Assembly (NCBI RefSeq): GCF_963678635.1
Contig: NC_087062.1
Coordinates: 94,711,845-94,775,844 of the forward strand
Source: Symsagittifera roscoffensis
Taxonomy: Eukaryota > Xenacoelomorpha > Acoela > Convolutidae
Reading direction: 5' to 3'
DNA: 64,000 nt
The position numbers and the translations under genes were made by a program. Of the stretch, positions 12,701 to 24,265 are shown piece after piece (the stretch's first letter is position 1; every line of letters starts with the position of its first letter). The notes under the pieces are model-generated. The model was not told the DNA's origin. It searched no databases and worked only from the letters and a program-made list of their open reading frames with translations.

Positions 12701-15700
12701 GCATGAGGCTCCTAATTAAACAACATCGAAAAATTCACAAAAGTATTCCAAAAAGAACACACACGAATTTTGCATTCAAACACCGTACCAGGGTAGAAAA
12801 AGGCTATTCTCATGATGGAGTGACCGAACGATGGAAAACTTTCAAACAATCAGAGACATAGAAATCTGTAATAATTTTATTTTTCGCTGAGCGTTTTATG
12901 CATGAAATTAAAATCAAAACTGACAGAATGCAATAAAAATTCTCTACCACAAGCGCTTTCTTATACACTTCAATATCTCGGTTCTGGTAAGCTAGCAACA
13001 CATCAGCACGACTGCATTATCTACTGAACTTCGTAAAAATTTGGTGACTGAAGAATGGATTCAGACGACCGGAACAACATGAGGATGCGGCCTCACTTCA
13101 AAGTGTTCAAATTATGCACTAGGGAACATCTTGAAATTTAGTAAGAGTTAATTTAAAACAACGTTTCATTTTTGCTGTCTCCATAAAACTTTGCGCCATC
13201 AAAGGGAGTTTACGAAAACAATAATCCAAACATAAATTTTCGATTCGCAAACAAAAACAAACGAAAGAAATGTAAAGTGTTTGTAGCGCTGGCAATAGAA
13301 TACAATAAATTTTTTCCGAGTGATTCCTCTTTCCGAAGGCTTGATCGTTCCCAAAAAACTTGAAGCTGATTTTTCCAATAAATCCAAAAACTAAAACTTT
13401 TCTTGTGCTTCTTTTAAAGATGTTTTAAAGATGTAGAGGCCCATGACATGCATTAGATGACTGTATGTTGCGGGGTAGAGGAACTTGGACGACAGGAAAT
13501 TAGACGATCAGAAAATAGCTGAATTTAGACAATAACTTGCGTGCAAATTGCGCAAAACTTGTTTACAGATTATCTTTTGGCTGAGTAGATACTGGTTGTT
13601 TAATTTAGACAAAAACATGCGTGCAAATTGCGTGACTTAAAACTTTTGGCTGAGTAAATACTGGTTGTCCGTAAAATCCGTTTCTTTACCGTCATCTAAT
13701 TTGCTTGTCGTCTAATTTCCTAGGCCCCGTATGTTGCATTTGGTCGCAGGATGCATTAACCGTACGTAGCATATACGAAAAGTTGCATATGGAAACTATT
13801 GCATGTTTGGTACACTGGACCACCCAAATTATGCACTAACAGCTTGACCGACGGCAAATTTAAAAACAATGACTAATACTGAACCACGAGACTTAACTAT
13901 GCAAACTTAAGATTTCTACAAACCACGAAAAAAATCTCTCTTGGGCTATAGCTGTTGGGTAGGAGAAGGAGTAATTCCAATTCTTGATATCTAATTTCAT
14001 AACAGGTTTTGTTAAAAACGTATAAAAGTTTTTTTTATACGTTTATAACTGTTTTAAACCGTTTTTATATCAGTGATGTCCACCTTCATTTGCTTCTGAG
14101 ATCAGATTCCAGCTTACCGTGATTGTTTGCTAAGTAATTTTCCTATCGAAACCGCTAAATCTCGGCCACACTTTTTTTTGGTGGGTGATCACAAAACAAA
14201 AAACGGGAGTTAGGAAATTAGACGACTAGCAAATTAGACAAGCAGATCAGAGAATAACGGAATTTGAAGAATAACTTGCGTGAAACTGCGTGAAATTTGT
14301 TTACAGACTTAAATTAACTTTAGGCTGAGTAAATACTGGTTGTCCGTAAATTCCGTTTCTTTATGGTTGTCTAATTTCTTGTCGTCTAATTTCCTGGGCC
14401 CCGTAATTTTTCTATCGAAATCGCTAAATCTAGGCCAAACTTTTCATGGGTGATCACAATAAACAACTGCGATTACTTTAGCCCCTCGGAAAAAGCTACT
14501 AAAAACTAATATGAACTCTGCCGAGCACGAGACTGACGAGATTGAGCGAAGCGGAACTGACTGTATTAAGCGAGTGTGCGTAATAGGAGCAGGTCCTTCT
14601 GGACTAACTTGCTTGAGGGCACTGCAGAAATTGGACGAGCAGAAGTTTGAAGTTATTTGTTACGAAAGATATGACTCAATAGGCGGAGAGTGGAACTTCA
14701 AGTGGGCCTTATTCTCAGTGGATTATTTCTTAAACACCTTACAAAAAGAGACGAAATTTAGTTTCATTAAGTTTGCACCTGACTAACGAAATAATTTAGG
14801 CGTTTTGTCGATAACCGAAAAAAAAAGAATTTCAGAAACTGGACGAGTGATAGAAATAATTAAAAAAGACCGGCTAAGGATGGAAAGTTCATGTGAAAAA
14901 TATTGATGAGCATTTTTAGGTCGATCAAAACCCGAGCTCTCTCAAAAAATGAGGTTCCCGAGATGAGGAATTAAATATAAAATTATTCTAGCATTAATAA
15001 GCAAAAATTATCTTGGTTTCTCAGTAGTTTAAATTCATCATTTCAGTGGCAAAGAAGGTTTGGAAGAAGACGGACTGGAGACGCACTCGGCCATGTATTA
15101 CAACTTGACCTGCAATGGGTGCAAGGAGGGCATGGAGCTGCCTGAACTTCGCTTTCCGTCAGATGACCCAGATCTGACAGGGTTCCCTTGCTACCCAGAC
15201 CGAGAGTACATTCTCAAATACCTCAACACATTCGCTGACAAGTTCAACTTAAGGCCAATAATGTTTTTCAAATTTCCGATTTCCGTTCTAGGATCATTCC
15301 ACATGATTAAATTTTTCACAAAAAAAAACAGAATAGAGTGTGAATAAAGCAGCCGAACGAACCAGCCGAAAGCGCGGGGCCAGCATAAAGTTACGTCATT
15401 TGAATGAAATTTGCAAGAGTTTCGTAACTGTGTCATAATTGTTACATAACTATGTTGTAACAGTTACGTATTTTCCGCTGGTTTATAGGGTAGATTATTT
15501 ATTTTTCGACCCGTTTATATACCAGCAAGAGAATCATAGCTAACGAAAGAGAACTCTAGCTACTCGTATAGTTCGAAGCAACAAATAGGTCAAATCTTAT
15601 TAAATAAAAATTATAAAACCACATTCCACGGCAGGCTTACAGAGCTCGCTCAAACATTTAAGCTATATTATGGAACAATTTATATTCTCAGCCATAGTTT

Positions 15701-18299
15701 CGACGTAAACGCATTCCCAAACCCTAGTTCTTCACAGAAGAATTTTCACGCCGGACCATCAGATCAAATTCAATTTCTTGGAAGTCCAATATCACAAAAT
15801 AACCTTCAAATATAAGCCCAAATTTACCTGTTGATGATAAAAAAAATTGATTCTACTCACTAAAAAGGAGAAACTTGAAAAGCAAAGGAAGTACATTGTC
15901 TTTAATACGTGGATAGAGTGGGTATCTTATAATGATAACGATGGCGCCTTTGAAGTTTCGCTGAAAAATTTGAAACCAAATAAGAAAATATTGGATGAAA
16001 AAGAAGAGGCTCAATTTGACTACGTTATAGTTGCTTGTGGCCATTTCAACTACCCTAATTATGTGACCTACCCTGGTGAGGAAACATTTCCTGGAAAAGT
16101 GATTCACTCCAAGTTATTCGTAGACGCCAAACGATACAAAGGTATACTCGGTCTTAAGAGTCAACTTATCTTCGACGAAAAAAGAATATTCATTTCAGTT
16201 TCACTGAATTACTCGTGTGAAGGAAAAAGTTTTCTTTTCAATAAAAAACGAAAATAACAGGGGCGGATTAAGGGGGATTTTCCCTGCCGACCCAGAGGGT
16301 CCCCTCTTTGTACTATTTTCCAATATCCATTTTTGGTGATGGACCCAAAAATTTTCGAATGGCGCCAATATATACTTATTTTGAGGGGGGAGCGCGCGCC
16401 GAAAAATGCGATTTTCTGGCCTGTTTTTTCAAAGTTTTGCCTGCGGCGCAGAAATTTTTGTCAAAATAGGGACAAGACAGTGCTTTGGGAGAGCTCGAAA
16501 AATCAATTTGGTCGACCTAAAAAAAATTCGAACGTTTTTGGAAATCCGCCCCCCTCGAGAAATACCTAGATCCGCCCCTGGAAAATAACTCAGATATTAC
16601 AGCTACAACTAAAGCTAAATATAAAAGGCTCATCTGCTGAGCCCTGGATACTCACGTTACTTATCTCTGCTGTCATTTCTGATTAAAGCTTCGGTTTTAT
16701 GCCGAAGGTTTACGCCTTCTGCTAATTGGCGCCGGTGACTCTTCTGAAGACATAAGTATCATGGTGCTGAAAGAAGGAGCCCAATATGTGACAATAGCCT
16801 ACAAATACGAACCACTAGACAGAAAATTTCCCGACGGAATAGACCAGAAGCCACTAGTCAACTATATACGCAACGACACTGTCACGTAACATGAAAACCA
16901 ATTTATACATGAGTAGGCTTTTTAAAACGATAAGCAATTGAAAAAAAACAATAAAACGAATAACATTTTTTGACGATCCAAAATACGCGAACTTACCATT
17001 TTAACAAACATAGGAAACTCTTCGATGCATAGCTTGAATTTTAAGTCTAATTTTTTAGGCAAGGAAATCTGATTTTCTTTATGTTGGTAAGCAAGGAGCC
17101 AAATGAGTAAACTACTGAAACAACTTGCTTAGATTCATCGACGGCAGCGAAAGAAGTTATGACGTCATAATCTACTGCACAGGGTACAAATACGAATTCC
17201 CCTTTCTGGAAGAGAGACTGCGCCTCAAAACAAGCAATAGGATGGTGCCGCCACTGTATAAACAGATAGTATTTCCAGAGTATCCCAAATTGCACTACTT
17301 GGGCATGCAGGAGCAATATTATACCTTCACAATGTTCTGGCTGCAGTCACATCTCAGCGCAGATATTATAATGGGTAAGAAAGACAAAACTTCAACAAAT
17401 CTGGGAAAAAACAGAAAAAAAACGAATTTCGAATCACTGAACCAAACTTCAAAAAGTTTTGTTTATTAGCTGATTTTGCTCGGGTAATTTTTTCAGCTGC
17501 AGGCAAAACATATTCTTGCACGTTGAAACATCAAAACATAAGAAAAAGTTGCATAAGCTGCAGGCAAAACATATTCTTTAAAGAAAAAGCTACGCGTTCA
17601 TTCTCACTGAAAAGAATGAATTATCGATGCTAATTTGAGCCCTTTCCAGGACATTTCACTCTTCCTTCGCTTGATGAAATGCGAAGCGAGATCGAACAGG
17701 CGCAAAAAGAGGAAGAAAATCTAAGTTCGGATTACGATTCTAGAATAGATTTTCAGACTGCGTACGTGAACGAACTGTCTCAACTGACGGGTCAAGTGAG
17801 TGTGGACATCGCACACCTCATGCACAGAGAGGAAGCGGACAAAAGACGGGACATTTCTACGTACAAACAACAGACTCACTTCAAGTCCATTTTCTGGAAA
17901 TGAAAATTTCAAATTTCATACAAGTTTATTAATACCAAGTTTATATGAAACGTAAATATGAAAGCAATTGAACGAACTGTATTCTAGGCAACTTTGTACA
18001 CTTAGCCATTAGATGAATGTACTTTTTCCTCGCAAATTTTTCGTTTTCTAAATTGAGCTACTCTGTTCTAGATATAATAATTCTTTATAGAAGGCACGAT
18101 CAATTTTTGAGATGATATTAAATCTACCCAGAGGGCTCTCGTTGAACTCAGAGTCTCTGGTGAGCCTAGTTAGATTCGTGAGGAAATAAAAATGATCTGC
18201 ATCTCACTTGGTTTTGGGGTCGAGTTGCGCGGATATGTCGCCCGTGATATTCTCCAGAGGCACCTCCGGGATCTCTATAGTCTCCATGTCCATGCTCAT
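7901..18299 (-). CDS. RABAC1: Prenylated Rab acceptor protein 1 (PRA1 family), 5 exons
   Basis: Minus-strand exons: 18299-18208, 12575-12369, 12114-12011, 9954-9853, 7980-7901, joined by GT-AG introns with matching phases. They total 585 nt, giving 194 residues plus TAG (human protein: 185). The family binds prenylated Rab GTPases and sits in Golgi/ER membranes. Residues about 56-70 (KPWSEFANVRSM) match the conserved RPWxxF region. Two long hydrophobic stretches, about 88-120 and 142-182, form the family's paired membrane hairpins; the second includes GSAGSVLFWLIG, close to the family GAGSAVFWVLG. The ATG follows directly after a 3' splice site (TTCAG at 18304-18300), so a 5' UTR exon or spliced leader precedes it; a good donor (CCG|GTGAGT at 18563/18562) lies upstream. 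Exon 1 has little conserved sequence and rests on phase, splice sites and position; exons 2-5 are firm. The flavin monooxygenase gene lies inside intron 1 on the other strand. Confidence 0.85.
9501..9681 (-). mobile_element. Short, decayed hAT-like MITE inside repeat family A
   Basis: It begins CAGGGGCGGATCT, the same terminus as the intact copy at 16258-16580, and shares with it, in reverse orientation, the segment running from a GTCGAC site to AAAGCACT. The far end reads AATCCGCCCG, so the last bases of the inverted repeat are altered. Flanks GTTTGTGG (9493-9500) and ATTTTTGG (about 9682-9689) look like a decayed 8-bp target duplication. It interrupts the family A repeat, so it is younger than that repeat. 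Confidence 0.6.
10380..11310 (-). pseudogene. Decayed non-LTR retrotransposon reverse transcriptase
   Basis: Read on the minus strand, the pieces of an RT domain appear in the right order but in different frames with stops. A motif A-like DFKTAIDRIWR lies near 11275, a motif B-like KQGVPQSTPLS near 11130, and a motif C-like QFADNLFL near 11060, where FADD is expected. A further open stretch (10773-10375) may be the 3' part but I do not recognise it. The segment is less AT-rich than its surroundings. It lies in the third intron of the RABAC1 gene, on the same strand. Confidence 0.55.
11458..11762 (-). mobile_element. tRNA-derived SINE
   Basis: On the minus strand, 11760-11694 resembles a tRNA: box A-like TAGCCGAGTGAG and box B-like GGGTTCGTATCTC at the usual spacing. 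The acceptor stem does not pair, so this is not a working tRNA gene. The sequence down to about 11458 probably forms the body, but its end is not defined. It lies in the third intron of RABAC1. Confidence 0.6.
13471..13729. mobile_element. MITE with ACGACAGGAAATTAGACGA-type inverted repeats
   Basis: The left end carries CGGGG..AGGAA..GGACGACAGG followed by AAATTAGACGA. The right end is the reverse complement, closing TCGTCTAATTTCCTAGGCCCCG. TATGTTG flanks both sides (about 13464-13470 and 13730-13736), a 7-8 bp target duplication. It has no coding capacity and lies in intron 1 of RABAC1. A second member is at 14204-14403. Confidence 0.7.
14204..14403. mobile_element. Second MITE of the same family, just upstream of the FMO gene
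   Basis: It starts CGGGAGTTAGGAAATTAGAC and ends GTCTAATTTCCTGGGCCCCG, matching the element at 13471-13729, and shares its inner segment (CTGAGTAAATACTGGTTGTC). Its flanks are a longer duplication of about 60 bp (roughly 14131-14195 and 14404-14460) with CTATCGAAA, CGCTAAATCT and GGGTGATCACAA in both. It ends 107 bp before the FMO start codon, so it may contribute promoter or 5' UTR sequence. Confidence 0.65.
14511..17903 (+). CDS. Flavin-containing monooxygenase, 6 exons
   Basis: Exons: 14511-14701, 15047-15253, 15888-16141, 16708-16885, 17133-17374, 17650-17903. They total 1326 nt, 441 residues plus TGA, slightly shorter than vertebrate FMOs (about 530) and close to yeast and insect types. 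Family members use FAD, NADPH and O2 to oxygenate soft nucleophiles (N, S). Visible motifs: FAD-binding GAGPSG (26-31); FMO fingerprint FPGKVIHSKLF (200-210), an exact FxGxxxHxxxF; NADPH-binding GAGDSS (225-230); CTGY (292-295), the FATGY-type motif. There is no C-terminal membrane anchor. Four introns are GT-AG. The second (15254-15887) fits best as GC-AG, which restores an unbroken conserved stretch. An ACTTTAG acceptor-like site ends at 14481, 29 nt before the ATG. The gene lies inside intron 1 of RABAC1 on the opposite strand. I cannot assign a specific FMO number. Confidence 0.9.
16258..16580. mobile_element. hAT-like MITE with perfect 8-bp target duplication
   Basis: Termini are CAGGGGCGGAT and its exact complement ATCCGCCCCTG. 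GAAAATAA flanks both sides (16250-16257 and 16581-16588). An 8-bp duplication and CAG..CTG ends are typical of hAT elements. The 323-bp interior codes for nothing. It lies within intron 3 of the FMO gene, and a shorter relative is at 9501-9681. Confidence 0.88.
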
Positions 18300-18479
18300 C
18301 TGAAGTACAAAAAATGACAGGAAGCTGATTAAATTTCAGTAGTTTCAACACTCACTTTTAACTCTGCTTATTACATATTCAGCCTGCTTTTAGCCTCCCA
18401 TCTTTTCACCATATAACAAGTTTACCTCCGTACAAACTCATCCTATGTTTTAGTTTCAGATTCATTTCAAATTAAGCAC

Positions 18480-18563
18480 TTCCGCAGTCGCGACAAGGTA
18501 TTGCAAGCTTGGAAGTGGGACTCTAGATAAAAATTAAAGACGGTTGTCGCCGTGAAACTCACC
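18480..18563 (-). other. Possible 5' UTR exon of RABAC1
   Basis: A GC-richer patch on the minus strand ends in the donor CGCCG|GTGAGT with its G at 18562. It could splice to the acceptor just before the RABAC1 ATG (AG at 18301-18300), removing about 262 bp. The upstream limit of the exon is not visible. A spliced leader could serve the same acceptor. Confidence 0.35.
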
Positions 18564-18909
18564 GGCGAGCTTAAAAGTCAGTCAAGGGGAAAAAAAGGGT
18601 TATTAGAGGGTGTTTGTAATTTTGAATTTGAATGATGCGAAAAATCGAGAATCAGAAGAAGTATATCTGAAAATCTAAATGAATATTTCAACAAGACACG
18701 GTTTGATACAAAACCATAAAAATAATACCAGAAATAGAGAAATAATTAAAATGTCAAAAAAAAAAATAAAAAGACATTATGTGCTACTATCGACTAAGTT
18801 AAAATCCCGTAAAAATCAAACTATCAAACTCATAACAAGGTTAGTTGGTTGCTATGCAAGTAGCAAAGACTGTACCGACTAAAGATACTATGTAAAAGAA
18901 AGTTAAAGC

Positions 18910-19500
18910 ATAATAAAATTGAAATCAAAACTTGTTGCCGTTTTCTTGGTTGGTAACAATATATTGAAACTGTACTCCTAAAAAGACATGAATTGATCGA
19001 GAGTACTCGAAAATATTAACCAAAACAAACAGCCAAAACATCAGAAATCAACAAATTTTTGCATACAAAACTTGAGTAAAAACAAGGAGAGCCGGTTAGT
19101 GCAAGTAGCACAGAATGTTCCGACCATAGTCTAAAAAATTTACATTTTTTTTTTCAAATTAGTGTCGTTTTTTTCTAAATGGTTTTATAAAAACGACCTG
19201 AACGAAAAAGTGGAAACTGGAATTTTTCACAATCAGAGTAAAAAGGCAAATTGGACAACACATTTGTAGAAAAATGACCACGAAATAAAAAAAATTAAAA
19301 AAAAACGTTCCAAAAGACGCTAAAAAAACAACTCTGTTTTAGTGAAACTAAGTTTTCATGGCCTAAGTTAAAGCAAAAATAGGCTATTGTAAGCCTGCTC
19401 GCTCGCATTATTCGCTCGAAATCAGACTAAAATCAAAAATTTTAAACCTGTTTTTCTCGATATTGGGACATTTTTTGGGACAACGAGACTCAATGAGCAA
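18910..19500 (+). repeat. Dispersed repeat family A copy
   Basis: It contains the AGTGCAAGTAGCACAGAATGT hairpin module near 19098, CAAATTAGTGTCGTTTTT near 19158 and the GCCTGCTCGCTCGC..CGAAATCAGAC block near 19395, in the same order and orientation as the copy at 8.4-9.7 kb. From 18600 to 18910 and 19500 to 19990 I see no gene. Confidence 0.6.
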
Positions 19501-19994
19501 GACAAGTATTTAGCTTTAACCGTGATTGGTAAATCGATCATGTCATTTATCAAAATTATAAACAACAAAAGTCCAAGTAGAAAACCTTATGGCACTCTGG
19601 AACTTAACCAAAAAAAAAGACTGGAAAAACATCCATTTACTTTAGCACGCCACTCTCGGCCTTCAAAACGGACGGAAAAATTATTAGGTCGTACGATAGA
19701 ATCAATTAGGTGAAAGAGAATTACAGGCTTTTAAAAAATCAATACAATAAACTCCTAAACCTTTACAAGAAACTTCAGTCATTGGGTGACGCATGAATGA
19801 AGTTTTCTGAAACCATAATGCTTCAAAAAATTTGACTTGAATCGTTAAAGCAAAAGAAAAGGAGTAACGACAATTTCTAATGGTAGAAACTCTTTCGGTT
19901 GAATTGAAGGAAGTCGATACTTGTAAATAGAATATTTGACGACCGCTCGACTAAAATAAAGCTCGACTAGCATAAGAGTTAGAACACATGAAAA

Positions 19995-20138
19995 TGTATC
20001 GACTAGCATAATTTTTATAGCATTAAATATGTTTTTTTCGTGTAATGATTTTAGTTTATTAGGATTGAATTTTCTATTTCGATTTTCATGCTAATCGACA
20101 CGATTTTCAATTTTAAAACTTTTATGCTAGTCGATACA
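19995..20138. mobile_element. Small MITE-like inverted repeat
   Basis: TGTATCGACTAGCATAA at 19995 is repeated in exact inverse, TTATGCTAGTCGATACA, ending at 20138. If the TA steps are target duplications, the ends would fit a Tc1/mariner-type insertion. A related half-copy (CTCGACTAGCATAAGAG) sits just to the left near 19960. There is no coding content. From 20140 to 20915 I see no gene. Confidence 0.55.
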
Positions 20139-20919
20139 CTGCCGAACAACTTATTTCAATTTTTTGTTTTGAGAAAAATGAACCATTTTGCAAAAGGCAC
20201 GCCACTAACTTGAAAAAATAATAAAATTGAATAAAATATAACACAGCGCTACAAAGAAGCATTTTTGCTGAAAAATAAGTTGGATTTATGGTCAAGATTC
20301 AATTAGAAACATCTCCTAAAGAATTTTATTTATGAAACATGTCTAAACTATCATCAGTAAGGTACACAGATAGTGAATCGGCTTAAATAACATCCCCAGT
20401 CAAGATCTCAACGTCTTGAAAAACTCAAGGAAAAAATGATCGGAAATTTTTGTCACAATCCTTTCTGGCTTATTCACCACTAACAACAAAACTGACGGAA
20501 AAATTATTGCACTACTGGGGGACTTAAGCAAAAATAAAACGTAATTATTTGAAGAACCTGTGAAACTATCCAGGTTTAATTCCAAAGCTCAATCTGAAGA
20601 GCGCAAGTCTTTCAATATCACTGACGTCGTCGAGCGGTTTTTAACAAAATTACTTCATGCAACAAAGAACGAAAGAGTAAATCGGTACATGTCTAAGCTG
20701 ACGTCTTTTGGTCTTGCGGCAGAGTTTTACACAGACGCAAAGTTGCACTTCGCGTACACAAGCAAAAATATGAACGATAACGATTCTGGTACAAACTGAA
20801 TGAGTAAAACTTTGAGTCTATAAAATTTCATAAGAAACACATGCCAATTATGAGTCTACATAATTGCTAAGTGACGCATTTAAACTAGTATAAGAAAAAC
20901 TTAATTAAAAACATCCGAC

Positions 20920-20990
20920 CCTGCCGAGGTTCGAACCCTCTTATTTTGCTGCTGGTCTCCTTCGCTTCCTCTACGCTACAGATCTAAGAT
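20920..20990 (-). mobile_element. tRNA-derived SINE head
   Basis: On the minus strand there is a box A-like TAGCGTAGAGG and a box B GGGTTCGAACCTC at tRNA-like spacing. Acceptor strands do not pair, so this is a tRNA pseudogene or SINE head rather than a tRNA gene. The region 20990-21900 holds no recognisable gene. Confidence 0.55.
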
Positions 20991-21859
20991 GCCTTGAAGC
21001 TTAAGTACTATTTGTAATATAAAAGTCTGTGTTAATATCCTTAGCATTGGCTGTACTTAATAGCTGGATCAAAATGAACACATTTTGTCGCAACAATTGC
21101 ATCGCAACAATATCTGCAACTTAGAGTGGAAAAAAAGAAAGTTCATACTATAACACAAGCTATGCTTGTGTAATAAATTTATGTACAACAGTTCTGTAGA
21201 CTCCCAAAAAATCAACGTGTTAAATTCAAGGTAATGCTGAAACTTTTAAAAGCCTTAACTGAAAGTCACATCATATGAGGAGTAACTGAACGTTTTAATT
21301 TGAAGTATAATTTCGAAAAAAAACGTTAACAAGGAAAAGATAACTTTGAATAAAAAATTGTGGCGCAAAATAAACTGAGATGAAATTAAAACATACGTGA
21401 AGCCGCCCAAACTTACGATCAAGACTCGTGAGAGTGAGTGGTTCGGACGATGCAAAAACTTGGCACAAAACAGGAAGCAGCGGAGAGATCTTTGTCGGGA
21501 TATCACTCTGGCGGGCAACGGGCAGCATTGCCTCAAATAGCCCTACCTTGAAGACAATGGTATTTCAATTTACTTAAGGAAGGTTGCTTTCGCTTAAGAT
21601 AAATTACTGTTAATGCCAGAGTTTATTGAAAATGGATAATTACTAAAAAATAGAAAAGGAATGTGGCATAGCAAACAAAAAAGGAAATCTACGATGAAAA
21701 AGATCCAATGAAATAATTCTAATTTAATACAAAAAAAGAAAGCCGCTAAGTCGAAAAAAAAAATAGAAAATGTCGAAAAAACTGGATCTATCAAAATGTA
21801 TAGGTCTAGTTTTGAAACGAAAAACAAGCCAAGACAATAGAATTTAAAATTCGAATCGA

Positions 21860-22500
21860 AAAAAAATCACCAAGCAGTAGCAAAGCCAAAAACACCATAG
21901 CAGAAACCCTTGAAGCTGAAAAGATACTAATGAAGACTTTAAAAAATTATAGAGTCCCCCTCACCTTAGCACACACAAACTTTATTTGCCCGTCAAACGA
22001 AATAATATGAGGCCACTAAGCCGATTTAAAATAAGTCGAAACCTATTGAGCCGAAAAAAAAGACGAAAAAGAATAAAGTGAAGCCGAAAAAAAAATCAAA
22101 AAAAAGTAATAGACTTATAAAAAGTTATTAAGTCCCCCATACCCTCAAAGCGCACGCACACAAACAACTTTTTGGCTTTTTGAACGACGCAATATGCAGC
22201 CACTAAGTCGATATATTTTAGGCCGAAACCTATCAAGCCGGAAAAAAAAAGAAAAAATATGAAACTTCAACAATCGAGTTGGTAAAATTACAAACGACAC
22301 AAAAAAAATTCGAACAAGACAAATATTTTAAATCCCAGCAAACAAAATATATCTGTAGCGATGAAACGGATGCTAAGAAGCTGCAAGGAAATAAGCCCAG
22401 ATGAAAAGAGTCCTGTGAACAAAGTTATGTACGGGAAAAAAGTCTTGTACCCGATTGCAGAACCCTTCCTTATCACAAGGGTAATAAATTAAAATCCATG
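21860..22500 (+). repeat. Dispersed repeat family B, two units, plus hairpin module
   Basis: Two adjacent units carry GAGGCCACTAAGCCGAT (near 22010) and CAGCCACTAAGTCGATATA (near 22195), each followed by a run like GCCGAAACCTATCAAGCCG and A-rich sequence. The same unit recurs at 23.28, 27.87, 40.05, 41.50 and 46.45 kb in the same orientation. A hairpin module of the type CTTGC-loop-GCAAG follows near 22465. It recurs near 23.53, 24.04, 30.03 and 42.14 kb. No gene is seen between 22500 and 24265. Confidence 0.6.
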
Positions 22501-24265
22501 CGTTGATCTAGAAATATGACGGAAACAGCTTCAAAAAATTTGACTAATTTAGGTCTACCGAATGGATTTCCTGTGCTAAATTTTGTGCTCAGTTAAATTC
22601 GAAACTAGGAAACTCATGTTTTTTCGTGCCAACTTCATTAAACTTGAGCGTCAACAAGTTTGTGAACTTAGTAAGCAACATGTGCAAGGCATTTCACAAC
22701 TATAACCATACAGGAGTTGAAAAATTGACAAAAATTATTCAAAAACAACGCTAACATTTTCAAATTTTTTCGCGAATTCTTCGTTGGTTTTTTGGCGTAG
22801 AAATGATTGTCGGCGAAAAGAGCAAATTCTTTCAAAAGGCAAAAAATTCAAAATGGATTTCCTTGACGGAGAAAACATTTTGCAAATTAATGCAATTTTT
22901 CGAAATATCGTTCGTACTACTTCTATAGGGACTTCATTATGATACATAGCTCAATCTTTTAAATTTTTTGTCGAATCTGAAACTGTCCGTGAGAAAACAC
23001 CCGAATAAAAAACTAATTTTTTAAAAATTGTTTTTGTGATTTATTTACACCATTTCCCTTTACTACTTTCTTGCACGAAGAAAAAGTCTAGAATCAACAT
23101 TCCTTTCACACAAAAAACGCCAGCAAGTAAGAAAACTGAATGTTAAATCAGCATAAAAACTAATGAAGCGGTAACCAAGCCGACAATCCTTGAGCAGCCA
23201 CACGTTGCACCGAAAAAATATGTTTTTGTTGGAAAAACTTACAAACCATTCAAAACACTTAGATAAAATTTTCTCCTAAAAAGCCGGTATATTATAAGCC
23301 GAAACCTTTAAAGCCGAATAAGGAGAAAGAAAAAGAAAAATCCTGTTTCTGAAATCGGAGTCAGTAAAACTTCAACCAACAGAAAAATTTCGAATAATAC
23401 GGGTATTTACAATGCATACATGTTCAAAAAACGCATGTTCTCCATTTTTTTTTCGTTGACGAAAGTAGAGATGACCAAAGTTTCAATCATCTTGCGAACA
23501 AAATTATTTACGGAAAAAAATCTAGTACCTGATTGCAATACCCTTGCTTATCGCAAGAGTAATAAAACTGATGAACATTTTAAACAATTAAAAAACATAT
23601 TTCTGATACGAATTCATTTTTGAAAAAAATGATATGAAACCAAAAGCAAGACATCATGATCTTTTAGATGTTATATAAAACTCCGCCAAAAATTGCAAGG
23701 ATGACTCCAAAAAAAGAGCGACATTTTCAATAAAGTTTCATTAAAAAACCGAGTTCGTACTTATAATGAAATATGTGAATTATTTTGCGCGCCGTACTCA
23801 TAATATAATTGAGCCAACAAAAAGCGGAAAATGAGATGATGAAAGTAAAAACAAAAAGAACCGAGATTTTTTTTCAGCAGAGTTTCAACCAAAAGCTTTC
23901 AGATTTTGTCAACATTCAAATTTGTTATCGATATTTAAATTTCAAAGTCAAATATTCTTGCTGTCATCACTACTAAGAGTTACTTTTTTCTGACAAATCC
24001 AAGTTGTTTACGGCAAAAATTCTAGTTCCCGATTACAATATAATTGCATTCACAAGGGTTAAAAAACAACCGGAAACAAGACAACTGATTTCACCGGCTA
24101 AATCTTAAGAATTGCTTCTTTTGTGTTACTTTCTAAAAGATTCGAATAAAGCAATATAATTTCAATTTTTAGTACTTTAATATTTAACAATTTACTATTT
24201 TTAAGCTACGTTCCAACCGTGAATTTGGTTTTAAAAATGTTACAAGGCCGACGTAAATAAAACAA

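Noticed and set aside
13054-13140. Short plus-strand frame beginning MDSDDRNNMRM
   Set aside because: Only 28 codons, no donor or acceptor support, no homology recognised; it lies in intron 1 of RABAC1.
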